Part shown: positions 36,216 to 46,730 of the stretch, in pieces
Numbering within the stretch: the stretch's first letter is position 1
Layout of the letters: every line of letters begins with the position of its first letter
Assembly (NCBI RefSeq): GCF_001641755.2
Contig: NZ_LRFG02000005.1
Location: forward strand, 269,466 to 333,465
Reading direction: 5' to 3'
Length of the DNA: 64,000 bases
Origin: Microbulbifer flavimaris
GTDB taxonomy: Bacteria; Pseudomonadota; Gammaproteobacteria; Pseudomonadales; Cellvibrionaceae
Position numbers and translations under genes: made by a program
The notes under the pieces: model-generated
The model's database searches: none
Seen by the model: the letters and a program-made list of their open reading frames with translations, nothing else
What the model was told of the DNA's origin: nothing

Positions 36216-36578
36216 GCTTGTTATTTGCAACCATCCGTGGCATTTGCGGCTCTGATCTGGGTAATGGGAAAAGGGGCTTTGTTAAGAGGTTGACGCACAG
36301 CCGACTTTTCTCTGGCATTACCCAGATAAGGATCAACAGCAGTATAGCGCTCGACCGGATCTGTCGCGCAGCAGCCTGCCCTGGACGGGAGGGATAACAA
36401 AGAACCCCGAAGCGGTGGTTATTTCGAAGGCAATATCCAGAAGCTCATCAGTAAAGCAACAGGATTCTAATATTGAGCGTAAAAGGAAAATGGACAGGAA
36501 GGCGGGGGGATTCGGGGAAAGACCACCAACCCACCGGCGTGACGGGCCGTTGGATTGGTGGAATATGCTCGGGAGTAT
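36216..36578. other. Noncoding region upstream of the MurF-like fusion gene
   Basis: 363 bp between the fusion gene start and the fadH stop, both on the minus strand. It holds the inverted repeat described separately and no convincing gene; it is the likely promoter region of the fusion gene. Confidence 0.55.
36255..36327. repeat. Inverted repeat upstream of the MurF-like fusion gene
   Basis: Arms ATCTGGGTAATG (36255-36266) and CATTACCCAGAT (36316-36327) are perfect 12-bp complements, with an inner GAAAAG (36268-36273) / CTTTTC (36305-36310) pair. It starts 40 bp before the ATG on the minus strand, so it could be a 5' leader structure or an operator. Confidence 0.7.
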
Positions 36579-38777
<2,199 letters not shown>

Positions 38778-38793
38778 TCAGCGGGTAATCAGG

Positions 38794-39714
38794 TCAGCGG
38801 TAGAACAGCTCCAGCAGCAGCTTGCGGACCCACTGGTTCGCCGGGTCACTGTCCTGGTTGCGGTGCCAGAGCAGGTGCCAGTCCATTTGTGGGATCTGGA
38901 AGGGGAGCTCGAACAGGCGGGCTGGATATTGCCCCGCGAGGCTGGCGGGTACTGTCAGAGCAAGATCCGTGCGCATGACCACCAGGGGCGCGACCCGGTA
39001 GTGCTGCACGCGCAGCTTGATCGCTCGGCGCCGGCCCTGCTTGTTGAGGGCGATATCGACCACCCCGGGACCGGTGCGGCGGCTGGAAACGTGCACGTGC
39101 CCGAGCGCCAGGTACTGGTCGAGGCTCAACCGTTCCTCTATGGCCAGCGGGTGGTCCTCCCGCAACATGCACAGGTAGCGGTCGTTCAGGAGCCGCTGCT
39201 GTTGCAACTGGGTGGCCGTGGCCAGGGGCACGTCCAGGCCGAAATCCAACGTATTGGCCGCCAGTTCCCGGGCCAGCTGGTCTCTGGGTACGTAATAGGA
39301 TTCCACGCTGATCCCCGGTGCCCGTTGCTCGAGCGCCTCAAGCAGGCGTGGAAGCAGCAGGGTTTCCGCCATGTCGTTCATGGAAAGCCGCAGTGTCTTG
39401 CGCGCGGTGGTCGGATCGAAGCTGGATTGGGCACTGAGGCTGCCGTCCAACAATGCCAGCGCCTGCTGGATGCGGGGCATGATGCTCTCAGTCAACGGGG
39501 TGGGACTCATGCCCGTGGGGGTACGGATGAAAAGCGGGTCGTCCAGGTTGCGCCGCAATCGGGCGAGGGCGTTACTGACAGCGGGCTGGGTGATGTGGAG
39601 CTGCTCGGCGGCGCGGGTCAGGTTCCGCTGCCGGTAGATGGCGTCCATCACCAGGAACAGGTTCATATCCATCTGCTGTAACTGAGCACCTGCCACGCGA
39701 TTGTCTCCCGTCAT
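38794..39714 (-). CDS. LysR-family transcriptional regulator
   Basis: 306 residues. N-terminal winged helix-turn-helix (DMNLFLVMDAIYRQRNLTRA, ITQPAVSNALARLRRNLDDPLF) of the NodD/SyrM-like branch, and a C-terminal periplasmic-binding-like effector domain. An internal ATG at 39672 (MDMNLFLV) would give the more usual LysR start; neither has a clear ribosome site. Divergent from the histidine phosphatase gene and upstream of fadH on the same strand, so either may be a target; the effector is unknown. Confidence 0.92.
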   Translation of the reverse strand: MTGDNRVAGAQLQQMDMNLFLVMDAIYRQRNLTRAAEQLHITQPAVSNALARLRRNLDDPLFIRTPTGMSPTPLTESIMPRIQQALALLDGSLSAQSSFDPTTARKTLRLSMNDMAETLLLPRLLEALEQRAPGISVESYYVPRDQLARELAANTLDFGLDVPLATATQLQQQRLLNDRYLCMLREDHPLAIEERLSLDQYLALGHVHVSSRRTGPGVVDIALNKQGRRRAIKLRVQHYRVAPLVVMRTDLALTVPASLAGQYPARLFELPFQIPQMDWHLLWHRNQDSDPANQWVRKLLLELFYR

Positions 39715-39887
39715 TGCTGGCCAGACTGTGGCTACTGGCGGGCCAATTCAGGCTCCAGCGATGCCACTGGGCCGTTCTTTTTATAGTGGTGGGCTATCAC
39801 CAGCATGAATGGCTGCATATTCGCATAATAAACTTTGATGATCTATTGGGGGCCGGTAGGGTGGAGGGAGTTAACGGAGGTACTCTG

Positions 39888-40559
39888 GTGACCCAATTTT
39901 TTACCGTCCGGCACGGCCAGGCGTCGTTCGGGGCAGACGATTACGACAAACTCTCAGAGCTGGGCTGGCGACAAGCCCGCTGGCTGGGTGAGCACTGGCG
40001 GGCAGAGGGGCTGCAGTTCGACCGGATCCTGTGCGGGGATCTGCGCCGTCACCGGGAGACGGCACAGGGTCTCTGTCAGGGGCTGAAGCTGGACGGCGTC
40101 ACCCCGCAGTTGCTCCCCCAGCTCAATGAATTTGATTTCCACGCCCTGACCCGCCTGTACGGCCAGCACAATCCGCAAGCGGTTCCCGGCGAAGGCAGTC
40201 CCCGCGCCCATTACTATCGCTTCTTGAAGAGTGCCATGCTGGCCTGGTCCCGGGGAGAGGTCTCGCCCAATGAAAGTTGGCAGGCCTTCGAGCGGCGTAT
40301 CGACGAGGCATTGTCGGTGATTGCTGATGCCCCGAGGGGCAGCAAGACCCTGGTCGTGAGTTCCGGTGGCGCCATCGCCATGATGATCCGCCAGGTGCTG
40401 GGCGCGCACCCGGAAACCGTGACGCGACTGAATATGCAAATCCGCAATACGGCGGTCAGTCATTTTTTTGGCAGCGGGGAAGAGTGCAGCCTGCACAGTT
40501 TTAACCACCTGCCGCATATGGAAACACCAGAGCGCAGGGAATATATCACTTACAGCTAG
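39888..40559 (+). CDS. Histidine phosphatase family protein
   Basis: 223-residue phosphoglycerate-mutase-like protein: MTQFFTVRHGQASFG with the RHG catalytic motif at the N-terminus, LCGDLRRHRETAQGL and VVSSGGAIAMMIRQVLG. The second catalytic His of the family (usually in V-S-H-G) is replaced by Ser in VVSSGG, so activity may be altered. GTG 39888 is chosen for the ACGGAGG site 8 nt upstream; the open frame further 5' is not conserved. Divergent from the LysR gene and 81 bp before the acyl-CoA operon. Confidence 0.88.
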   Translation: MTQFFTVRHGQASFGADDYDKLSELGWRQARWLGEHWRAEGLQFDRILCGDLRRHRETAQGLCQGLKLDGVTPQLLPQLNEFDFHALTRLYGQHNPQAVPGEGSPRAHYYRFLKSAMLAWSRGEVSPNESWQAFERRIDEALSVIADAPRGSKTLVVSSGGAIAMMIRQVLGAHPETVTRLNMQIRNTAVSHFFGSGEECSLHSFNHLPHMETPERREYITYS

Positions 40560-40640
40560 CGGACATGGAGCAGACCAGAGCAGCTGGAATGCCTGATCTG
40601 TTCGCCTTACTTATCGCAGAATTTGGGGAGGAAAAGCAAC

Positions 40641-41849
40641 GTGGATTTCGAATACTCGGATCGGGTCAAACAGCTATTGGAGCGGCTGCGGGGCTTTATG
40701 GACGCGCACGTGTATCCCGCGGAGAAAACCTTTCACGAGCAGCTGCAGGAAGACCGCTGGGGCGAGCCGCAGATTTTGCAGGAACTGAAAGCAAAGGCGC
40801 GGGAGGCTGAGCTCTGGAATCTCTTCCTGCCCGATCCCCGCTTCGGCGCCGGGCTGACCAATCTGGAATACGCGCCACTGGCTGAAGAGATGGGGCGGGT
40901 ACTCTTCGCGTCCGAGATCTTCAATTGCAGCGCACCTGACACTGGCAATATGGAAGTGCTGGCACAGTATGGCAGTGCGGAACAGCAGGAGCGGTGGTTG
41001 CAGCCACTTCTCGAAGGGGAGATCCGCTCGGCATTTGCCATGACCGAGCCCGCCGTGGCCTCCTCCGATGCTACCAATATCGAGACCTCCATCGTGCGCG
41101 ATGGTGACGACTATGTCATCAACGGGCACAAGTTCTACATCAGCGGTGCCCTCAATCGCCGCTGCAAGATCCTGATCGTGATGGGTAAAACGGATGCGGA
41201 AAACCCCGACCGCTACCGGCAACAGTCGCAGATCCTGGTTCCGGTGGACACACCGGGAGTAAAGATCATTCGACCCATGACCGTATTTGGCTATGACGAT
41301 GCCCCGGAGGGACACGCTGAGATTATTTTTGACGATGTCCGCGTTCCGGCGCACAACCTGATTTTCGGCGAGGGGCGCGGTTTCGAAATCGCCCAGGGGC
41401 GTCTGGGGCCGGGCCGCATGCACCACTGCATGCGCCTGATCGGCCAGGCGCAGCGCGCGCTGGAGATGATGGCGCGCCGCTCTGAAGAGCGCATCGCCTT
41501 CGGGCGGCCGTTGAGCAAGCAGGGCTCGGTGCGGGAAGATATCGCCAAATCTGCCTGCGAGATTGAGCAGGCACGGCTGCTGACACTGAAGGCGGCAGAG
41601 CAGATGGATCGCCACGGCAACAAGGCAGCCAAAGACCTGATTGCCATGATCAAGATCGTAGCACCGCAGATGGCCTGCAACGTGATTGACCGGGCCATTC
41701 AGATTCACGGTGCCGCGGGGCTGGGGCAGGATTTCGGCCTCGCCCAGCAATATGCCTACGCACGCACCATCCGGCTCGCCGACGGGCCGGACCAGGTGCA
41801 TATGATGCAGCTGGGGCGCAATTTGGCCGCCCGCTACAGCGCAGAATAA
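40641..41849 (+). CDS. Acyl-CoA dehydrogenase (ACAD10/11-like)
   Basis: 402-residue FAD-dependent acyl-CoA dehydrogenase. Recognisable blocks: [67 protein letters not shown] and [17 protein letters not shown]. The N-terminal [20 protein letters not shown] and the overall pattern match the dehydrogenase half of ACAD10/ACAD11 proteins. GTG 40641 follows GGGGAGG. First gene of a five-gene plus-strand cluster; the next gene is the kinase half of the same pair. Confidence 0.93.
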   Translation: MDFEYSDRVKQLLERLRGFMDAHVYPAEKTFHEQLQEDRWGEPQILQELKAKAREAELWNLFLPDPRFGAGLTNLEYAPLAEEMGRVLFASEIFNCSAPDTGNMEVLAQYGSAEQQERWLQPLLEGEIRSAFAMTEPAVASSDATNIETSIVRDGDDYVINGHKFYISGALNRRCKILIVMGKTDAENPDRYRQQSQILVPVDTPGVKIIRPMTVFGYDDAPEGHAEIIFDDVRVPAHNLIFGEGRGFEIAQGRLGPGRMHHCMRLIGQAQRALEMMARRSEERIAFGRPLSKQGSVREDIAKSACEIEQARLLTLKAAEQMDRHGNKAAKDLIAMIKIVAPQMACNVIDRAIQIHGAAGLGQDFGLAQQYAYARTIRLADGPDQVHMMQLGRNLAARYSAE

Positions 41850-41863
41850 TCACGGGGGAAGCG

Positions 41864-42922
41864 ATGACAACAGAAGTGATGAAGCCAGAAGCGGGATCGG
41901 TGGAGCAGTTGCCTCTTGTCGAGCTCACTGCCTATCTGGAACACGCGATTCCCGGGTTTTGTGGTCCCGTACAGGTGAGCAAGTTTTCCGGAGGCCAGTC
42001 CAACCCCACGTTCAAGCTGGAAACCGCCGCCGGTGTCTATGTCTTGCGCCGCCAACCGCCGGGTAAATTGCTCAAGTCTGCCCACGCCGTGGACCGCGAA
42101 TTTCGCGTAATGCGCGCACTGGCACATACCGAAGTGCCAGTGCCGGAAGTGATCCACCTCTGTGAAGATCGAGACGTGATCGGTTCGCTGTTCTACGTCA
42201 TGGAATACTGTGAGGGGCGCATCTTCTGGGATGCGGCCCTGCCGGAGGTGGACAACCAGCAGCGGGCGGCGATGTACGATGAGATGAATCGGGTCCTGGC
42301 AGCGTTGCACAGCATCGATGTGGGAACAGTCGGGCTCGCGGACTACGGCAAGCCCGGGAATTATTTCGAACGACAGTTCGAGCGCTGGAGTGGGCAATAC
42401 CGGGCCAGTGAGCTGGAGCCGGTGGGACCAATGGATGCGCTGATTCAGTGGCTCGGCCAGCACCTGCCGGAGGACGATGGCCGTATCGCTCTGGTACACG
42501 GGGACTACCGGCTGGATAACATGATTTTCCATCCGCAGCACCCGCGGGCGATGGCCCTGCTGGACTGGGAGCTGTCCACGCTCGGTCATCCCTTTGCCGA
42601 CCTCGCCTATCAATGTATGCAGCTTCGCATGCCAAAAAGTGGCGACAAGATGGCTGGCCTGATGGGAGTTGATCGGGCAAAGCTGTCCATTCCCTCCGAG
42701 AAGGAATACATCGCCCGGTACTGTGCTCGTTGCGGTATCGAGCGAATCGACAACTGGGCCTTCTACCTGGCGTTCAGCTTTTTCCGCCTGGCGGCCATCA
42801 TTCAGGGAGTGGCCAAGCGCGCTCAAGATGGCAATGCCTCCAGTCGCAGCGCAGCGAAGCTCGGGGCACTGGTGGATCCTGTGGCGCGCTTCGCACTGGA
42901 TGTGATTGAGAAAGAATACTGA
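41864..42922 (+). CDS. Phosphotransferase family protein (ACAD10/11 kinase-like)
   Basis: 352-residue aminoglycoside-phosphotransferase-fold kinase. ATP-binding SGGQSNPTFKLET and VLRRQPPGKLLKSAHAV, catalytic loop LVHGDYRLDNMIFHP, and metal-binding LDWELSTLGHPFADLAYQ. In mammals this domain is fused to an acyl-CoA dehydrogenase in ACAD10/11, and in Pseudomonas LvaA-type kinases phosphorylate 4-hydroxyacyl-CoA. Adjacent to the dehydrogenase with 14 bp between, it most likely acts on a hydroxyacyl-CoA rather than on an antibiotic. Confidence 0.9.
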   Translation: MTTEVMKPEAGSVEQLPLVELTAYLEHAIPGFCGPVQVSKFSGGQSNPTFKLETAAGVYVLRRQPPGKLLKSAHAVDREFRVMRALAHTEVPVPEVIHLCEDRDVIGSLFYVMEYCEGRIFWDAALPEVDNQQRAAMYDEMNRVLAALHSIDVGTVGLADYGKPGNYFERQFERWSGQYRASELEPVGPMDALIQWLGQHLPEDDGRIALVHGDYRLDNMIFHPQHPRAMALLDWELSTLGHPFADLAYQCMQLRMPKSGDKMAGLMGVDRAKLSIPSEKEYIARYCARCGIERIDNWAFYLAFSFFRLAAIIQGVAKRAQDGNASSRSAAKLGALVDPVARFALDVIEKEY

Positions 42923-42994
42923 TGCGGTCCTGCATTTCCGGATAAAAAATTCGTGGCAAATAACAAGTAACGCAGACAATAATGAGAGGAATCC

Positions 42995-43771
42995 ATGGCG
43001 ACAGAAATTTTTGACCTGACGGGTAGGGTGGCATTGGTTACCGGCGCCAGCCGCGGAATCGGTGAGGCGATTGCCCGACTGCTGGCGGAGCAGGGGGCGC
43101 AGGTGATTGTGTCCAGCCGTAAAATTGATGGTTGTAAGGCAGTTGCGGATGCGATTGTGGATGCGGGTGGGCAGGCAGAGGCCTTTGCCTGTCATATCGG
43201 CAATATGGAGGATATCGGCAAGATGTTCGGCCATATCCGCGAGAAATATGGCCGGCTGGATATCCTCGTCAATAATGCGGCAGCGAATCCCTACTTCGGC
43301 CATATTCTCGATACCGATCTCGCTGCGTTCGAGAAAACCGTGGACGTTAATATCCGCGGCTATTTTTACATGTCGGTCGAGGCCGGCAAGTTGATGCGTG
43401 AACAGGGTGGCGGCTGTATTGTTAATACGGCATCGATCAATGCCCTGCAGCCGGGCGTGGGGCAGGGTATCTACTCCATAACCAAGGCTGCCGTCGTCAA
43501 CATGACCAAGGCATTTGCCAAAGAGTGTGCTCCGTTCAATATCCGCGTCAACGCGCTGTTGCCGGGCCTCACCCGCACAAATTTTGCCGGTGCACTGTTT
43601 GCCGACGAGGGCATCTACAAAACAGCGATCGATCACATCCCCATGCATCGCCATGCCGAGCCAGAGGAAATGGCGGGGACGGTGCTTTACCTCGTATCGG
43701 ATGCCTCCAGTTACACCACCGGCGAGTGCGTGGTTGTGGATGGTGGCATGACGGCTTGTGGAGGCATTTGA
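42995..43771 (+). CDS. Short-chain dehydrogenase/reductase
   Basis: 258-residue classical SDR: NAD(P)-binding TGASRGIGEAIA, NNAAAN, catalytic Ser in NTASINALQPG with Tyr and Lys in YSITKAAV, and a C-terminal GECVVVDGGMTACGG. Probably oxidises or reduces a hydroxy/ketoacyl-CoA in the same pathway as its neighbours. Separated by one base from the second SDR gene. Confidence 0.92.
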   Translation: MATEIFDLTGRVALVTGASRGIGEAIARLLAEQGAQVIVSSRKIDGCKAVADAIVDAGGQAEAFACHIGNMEDIGKMFGHIREKYGRLDILVNNAAANPYFGHILDTDLAAFEKTVDVNIRGYFYMSVEAGKLMREQGGGCIVNTASINALQPGVGQGIYSITKAAVVNMTKAFAKECAPFNIRVNALLPGLTRTNFAGALFADEGIYKTAIDHIPMHRHAEPEEMAGTVLYLVSDASSYTTGECVVVDGGMTACGGI

Positions 43772-43772
43772 T

Positions 43773-44558
43773 ATGACGAATGATGCGATGCTCGATTTCG
43801 ATGGCAAGGTTGCACTCATTACCGGTGCTGCCAGTGGACTCGGGGCGGCCCTTGCCCGTGAGCTCGGCAAGCGGGGAGCGCGGCTGGTCCTCGGCGATAT
43901 CAATTCCGTGGAGCTGGACCGTCTGGCAGATGAGCTGGGCGGTGAAGACGTACAGCTGGCGACGCAACATTGCGACGTCTCCCGCGAGAAAGATTGTCAG
44001 GGGCTGGTCTCCCTGGCCCGAGAGCGCTTCGGAGGGCTTGATATCGCGGTCAACAACGCCGGGGTCGCACCGCCTATCATGTCCCTGGAGGAAACTGACG
44101 AGGCGGAGCTGGACCGCCAGTACAACATCAACCAGAAAGGCGTATTCTTTGGTCTTCGACACCAGTTGCCGGTGATGAAAGCTGCGGGAAGTGGTGTCAT
44201 TCTCAATGTTTCGTCCATGGCGGGGCTGGGTGGCGCGCCGAAAATTGCCTCCTACGCTGCAGCAAAACATGCGGTAATCGGGCTTACCAAGACCGCTGCT
44301 ATCGAGGCCGCCGGGGACGGTGTACGCGTTAACGCCATTTGCCCGTTTTTTACCCTCACCCCGATGGTGACCGGCATTGAGACCCCGGAGGGTGTGAGTG
44401 CTGAGGATTTCCAGGCTTTCCTGGCGTCCGGCTGCCCCATGAAACGCCTGGCAGATACCAGTGAAGTGGTTGCAGCCATGGTGATGCTGCTCTCGCCGGC
44501 ACTGACTTACGTCACTGGGCAGGCCCTGGCTGTAGATGGGGGTTTATCGGCATACTGA
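43773..44558 (+). CDS. Short-chain dehydrogenase/reductase
   Basis: 261-residue classical SDR with TGAASGLGAALAREL, NNAGVAPPI, Ser in LNVSSMAGLGG, YAAAKHAVIGL and the terminal GQALAVDGGLSAY. Similar in length and layout to 3-hydroxyacyl-CoA dehydrogenase-type SDRs. The ATG at 43773 is preceded by GGAGG within the end of the first SDR gene; the upstream GTG at 43758 is less likely. Substrate unknown. Confidence 0.92.
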   Translation: MTNDAMLDFDGKVALITGAASGLGAALARELGKRGARLVLGDINSVELDRLADELGGEDVQLATQHCDVSREKDCQGLVSLARERFGGLDIAVNNAGVAPPIMSLEETDEAELDRQYNINQKGVFFGLRHQLPVMKAAGSGVILNVSSMAGLGGAPKIASYAAAKHAVIGLTKTAAIEAAGDGVRVNAICPFFTLTPMVTGIETPEGVSAEDFQAFLASGCPMKRLADTSEVVAAMVMLLSPALTYVTGQALAVDGGLSAY

Positions 44559-44636
44559 CCGGCAGGCCTCTCGTAGCGGATTGTCTCGGGGGGCTCCACC
44601 AGTCTATACAAGTGATCCATGGAAAGAGGATTCAAG

Positions 44637-45095
44637 ATGTCGACAGTCATTCCCCGCGACCAGGTGGCGGACCATATCGGTGTTGAGCTGAAGCCCACGA
44701 AGTGGTTCACCATTGACCAGGCACGTATTGATGCCTTTGCCGACTGCACCCTTGACCATCAGTTTATTCACGTGGATCCGGAGGCAGCTAAGCAGACGCC
44801 ACTGGGCAGTACAGTGGCGCACGGATTCCTGACGCTCTCCCTGCTGTCACATTTCGCCGAGCAGCTGGGTCTAGCTATTGAGGGGACTCAGATGGCCATG
44901 AACTATGGCCTCGACAGAGTCCGCTTTGTTTCGCCGGTCAAGGTGAATAGTCGTGTGCGGGTGTTGGCCACCGTGCTCGATATCCTGGAGAAGAGCCCCG
45001 GGCAGTTCCTCGTCACTCTGCAAATGACGATGGAAGTGGAGGGGGAGCAGAAACCTGCGTTAATCGCCGAATGGCTGATCATGCAGTTTGTCTGA
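44637..45095 (+). CDS. MaoC-like hydratase/dehydratase
   Basis: 152-residue single hot-dog-fold MaoC protein, enoyl-CoA hydratase type. Catalytic region DCTLDHQFIHVDPEAAKQTP, followed by TVAHGFLTLSLLSHF and the C-terminal VNSRVRVLATVLDI. ATG 44637 follows GAGGATTC; ATG 44619 would add six residues. Last gene of the acyl-CoA cluster; hydration of the enoyl-CoA made by the dehydrogenase is the likely job. Confidence 0.93.
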   Translation: MSTVIPRDQVADHIGVELKPTKWFTIDQARIDAFADCTLDHQFIHVDPEAAKQTPLGSTVAHGFLTLSLLSHFAEQLGLAIEGTQMAMNYGLDRVRFVSPVKVNSRVRVLATVLDILEKSPGQFLVTLQMTMEVEGEQKPALIAEWLIMQFV

Positions 45096-45145
45096 GGGGG
45101 TAAAGGGCTTCGCCACCGCTGCAGAGCCGTGGCGAAGAGGCGGTA

Positions 45146-45604
45146 TCAGCGAAGTTGAAGAACCCGACAGTGGCGGCGGGCCTCCTGGGCCAAATCTGCG
45201 GGCAGCTTCTCCGCTGTCGTGCCGCGCTTTTGTTCACGCCAGTGGGAGCAGAGCGCAACGTGATCCCCAGTCTTGACGGTTTGCCGCAGTTCAAACCAGG
45301 GATCGGTTCTGGCCAGTGCTTCCCCCGCATACTCCTGCCAGCTGGCGAGGGCTTTGATTTCTGAGCTTGTAGTGACAGGGTGCGATGTCCCTGACGGAGT
45401 CAGGGCGCCGAGGTATTGGGCCGGATGAATCAGCAGGACGGCAATGGCGAATGCCGCGCAACCGCTTGCAGCCTTTGACACCCAGGGGTACTTCTGGCGG
45501 GTGGCCCTGAATGATCGAGCCTGCTGCAGTACCCGTTCATCCAGAGTGTGTGGTGACTGCATAGCCGCTGCCGCTAGCTGGTAGTCTCTTTCGCAGACAC
45601 TCAT
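45146..45604 (-). CDS. Membrane-anchored anti-sigma-like protein
   Basis: 152 residues, not matched to a named family. A cytoplasmic N-terminus of about 40 residues, one transmembrane helix at about 45-60 (AASGCAAFAIAVLLIH), then a periplasmic part of about 90 residues with two Cys (ALCSHW and RRHCRV). The start overlaps the stop of the sigma factor gene, which is the usual layout of an ECF sigma/anti-sigma pair. Role as anti-sigma factor is inferred from position and topology. Confidence 0.65.
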   Translation of the reverse strand: MSVCERDYQLAAAAMQSPHTLDERVLQQARSFRATRQKYPWVSKAASGCAAFAIAVLLIHPAQYLGALTPSGTSHPVTTSSEIKALASWQEYAGEALARTDPWFELRQTVKTGDHVALCSHWREQKRGTTAEKLPADLAQEARRHCRVLQLR

Positions 45605-46167
45605 AGTCTCACCTCTTCCACTTGCCAGGGTTGGCGCTCTGGCCCATGTAAGATCTCCCGCAGCCGGTCCTTTCCCTGCTGGTAAAGCCCCCGACATTTT
45701 TTGAGCGAGATGCGCTCTATGTCGGCAATGGTCGCCAGCGGTAGGCGGCATTCCATATGCAGCAAGACGATATTGCGCTCGATTCTCGGCAACTGTTGCA
45801 TCGCAGCGAGCAGTGCGCTGGATTCACCCGGAGCCATCCTGGCTGCTTCGGCTAACGGACTCTCTCCCGGTTCCCCGTTGTGCTCGGTGTCAGCTGCAGT
45901 GGCGCTCTGTGTCAGTAGCTGGCTTGCGCGAATAAACAGCCAGTTCCGCAACAGACGGCCACAGAGTTCCGGTGGACGCTCGAGCAGGCTGTGCCAGAGC
46001 TGCTCCAGGACGGTGGATGCCGCAGAAAAGTTCATTTGCGCGCAGTAGCGATAGAGACTGTCTTTATGGCGGCTGTATAACTGCCGGAAGGCCCGAAGAT
46101 TTCTCGTCGAGTGGTAGTAATCGAGCAGCGCCTCGTCCGAGAGGTTTTGAAACGCATTTCTGGTCAA
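45601..46167 (-). CDS. ECF-type RNA polymerase sigma factor
   Basis: 188 residues from TTG 46167, chosen because GGAGG lies 9 nt upstream; the frame continues to GTG 46245 without a comparable site. Region 2-like part LDYYHSTRNLRAFRQLYSRH and a divergent 2.2 helix (STVLEQLWHSLLE); region 4 LPRIERNIVLLHMECRLPL with helix-turn-helix ATIADIERISLKKCRGLYQQ. Region 2 is degenerate compared with standard ECF factors. Overlaps the anti-sigma-like gene by 4 nt. Its regulon is unknown. Confidence 0.75.
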   Translation of the reverse strand: MTRNAFQNLSDEALLDYYHSTRNLRAFRQLYSRHKDSLYRYCAQMNFSAASTVLEQLWHSLLERPPELCGRLLRNWLFIRASQLLTQSATAADTEHNGEPGESPLAEAARMAPGESSALLAAMQQLPRIERNIVLLHMECRLPLATIADIERISLKKCRGLYQQGKDRLREILHGPERQPWQVEEVRL

Positions 46168-46325
46168 ACTATCACGCCTCCGTGCGCAAAGGTTTTTGGC
46201 TCGAACTGCGTTGCTAGGGGACCCCACCTCCAACGGTCCACTCACTTCACAGTGGTTGGTACCTCAGCCAGAGACGGTCAGATCAATTTTTGGCGGGCGC
46301 TCCTACAGCATGGGACGGCGTCGCA

Positions 46326-46604
46326 CTAGCGGCGTGAATCCCGGCCATCCTTGACCGTCTCGCCCTTGACCACTTTCTCCCCGCCGCTCTTCCCGGTATC
46401 ACTGCCCGCTGGATTCGCCTTCTGGCGGGACAGATAGAGTGCGAACAGCCCGAGGAGGATTTCGTCGATGAATGGTAGCGGGTCAATTACGAATAGATTG
46501 ACGAGAAACAGCGCACAAATCCACTTGAAGAGACGTGGGCGCTCCAGTCTTTCCGCATATCCGAGGAACCAGCCAACCAGGGTACTGGGCAGCACTCTTT
46601 TCAT
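46326..46604 (-). CDS. Small membrane protein, unknown function
   Basis: 92 residues with two hydrophobic segments (WICALFLVNLFVI and EILLGLFALYL) separated by DPLPFID, and a charged, Lys/Gly-rich C-terminus (GEKVVKGETVKDG). The pattern FVIDPLPFIDEILLG is shared with short conserved proteins in gammaproteobacteria (possibly DUF6116), but I cannot name a function. ATG 46604; stands alone between dinB and the sigma gene, all on the minus strand. Confidence 0.7.
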   Translation of the reverse strand: MKRVLPSTLVGWFLGYAERLERPRLFKWICALFLVNLFVIDPLPFIDEILLGLFALYLSRQKANPAGSDTGKSGGEKVVKGETVKDGRDSRR

Positions 46605-46730
46605 CGAACGGCTCTTGTCTCTGGTCTGATGAGTATAGTTGTTGTCGAAGGAGGGCCTCGGCAGGTGAGTGCGCGGCGACGCCAGATTTCATGACCGGTA
46701 CGTTTGTGTGATTGCCGTGCACACGCCGGA

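Noticed and set aside
41864..42922. Antibiotic (aminoglycoside) resistance kinase
   Set aside because: APH fold only; neighbouring acyl-CoA genes and family layout point to acyl-CoA metabolism.
41834..43903. Long minus-strand frame across the kinase and SDR genes
   Set aside because: Shadow of well-supported plus-strand genes with no family similarity of its own.
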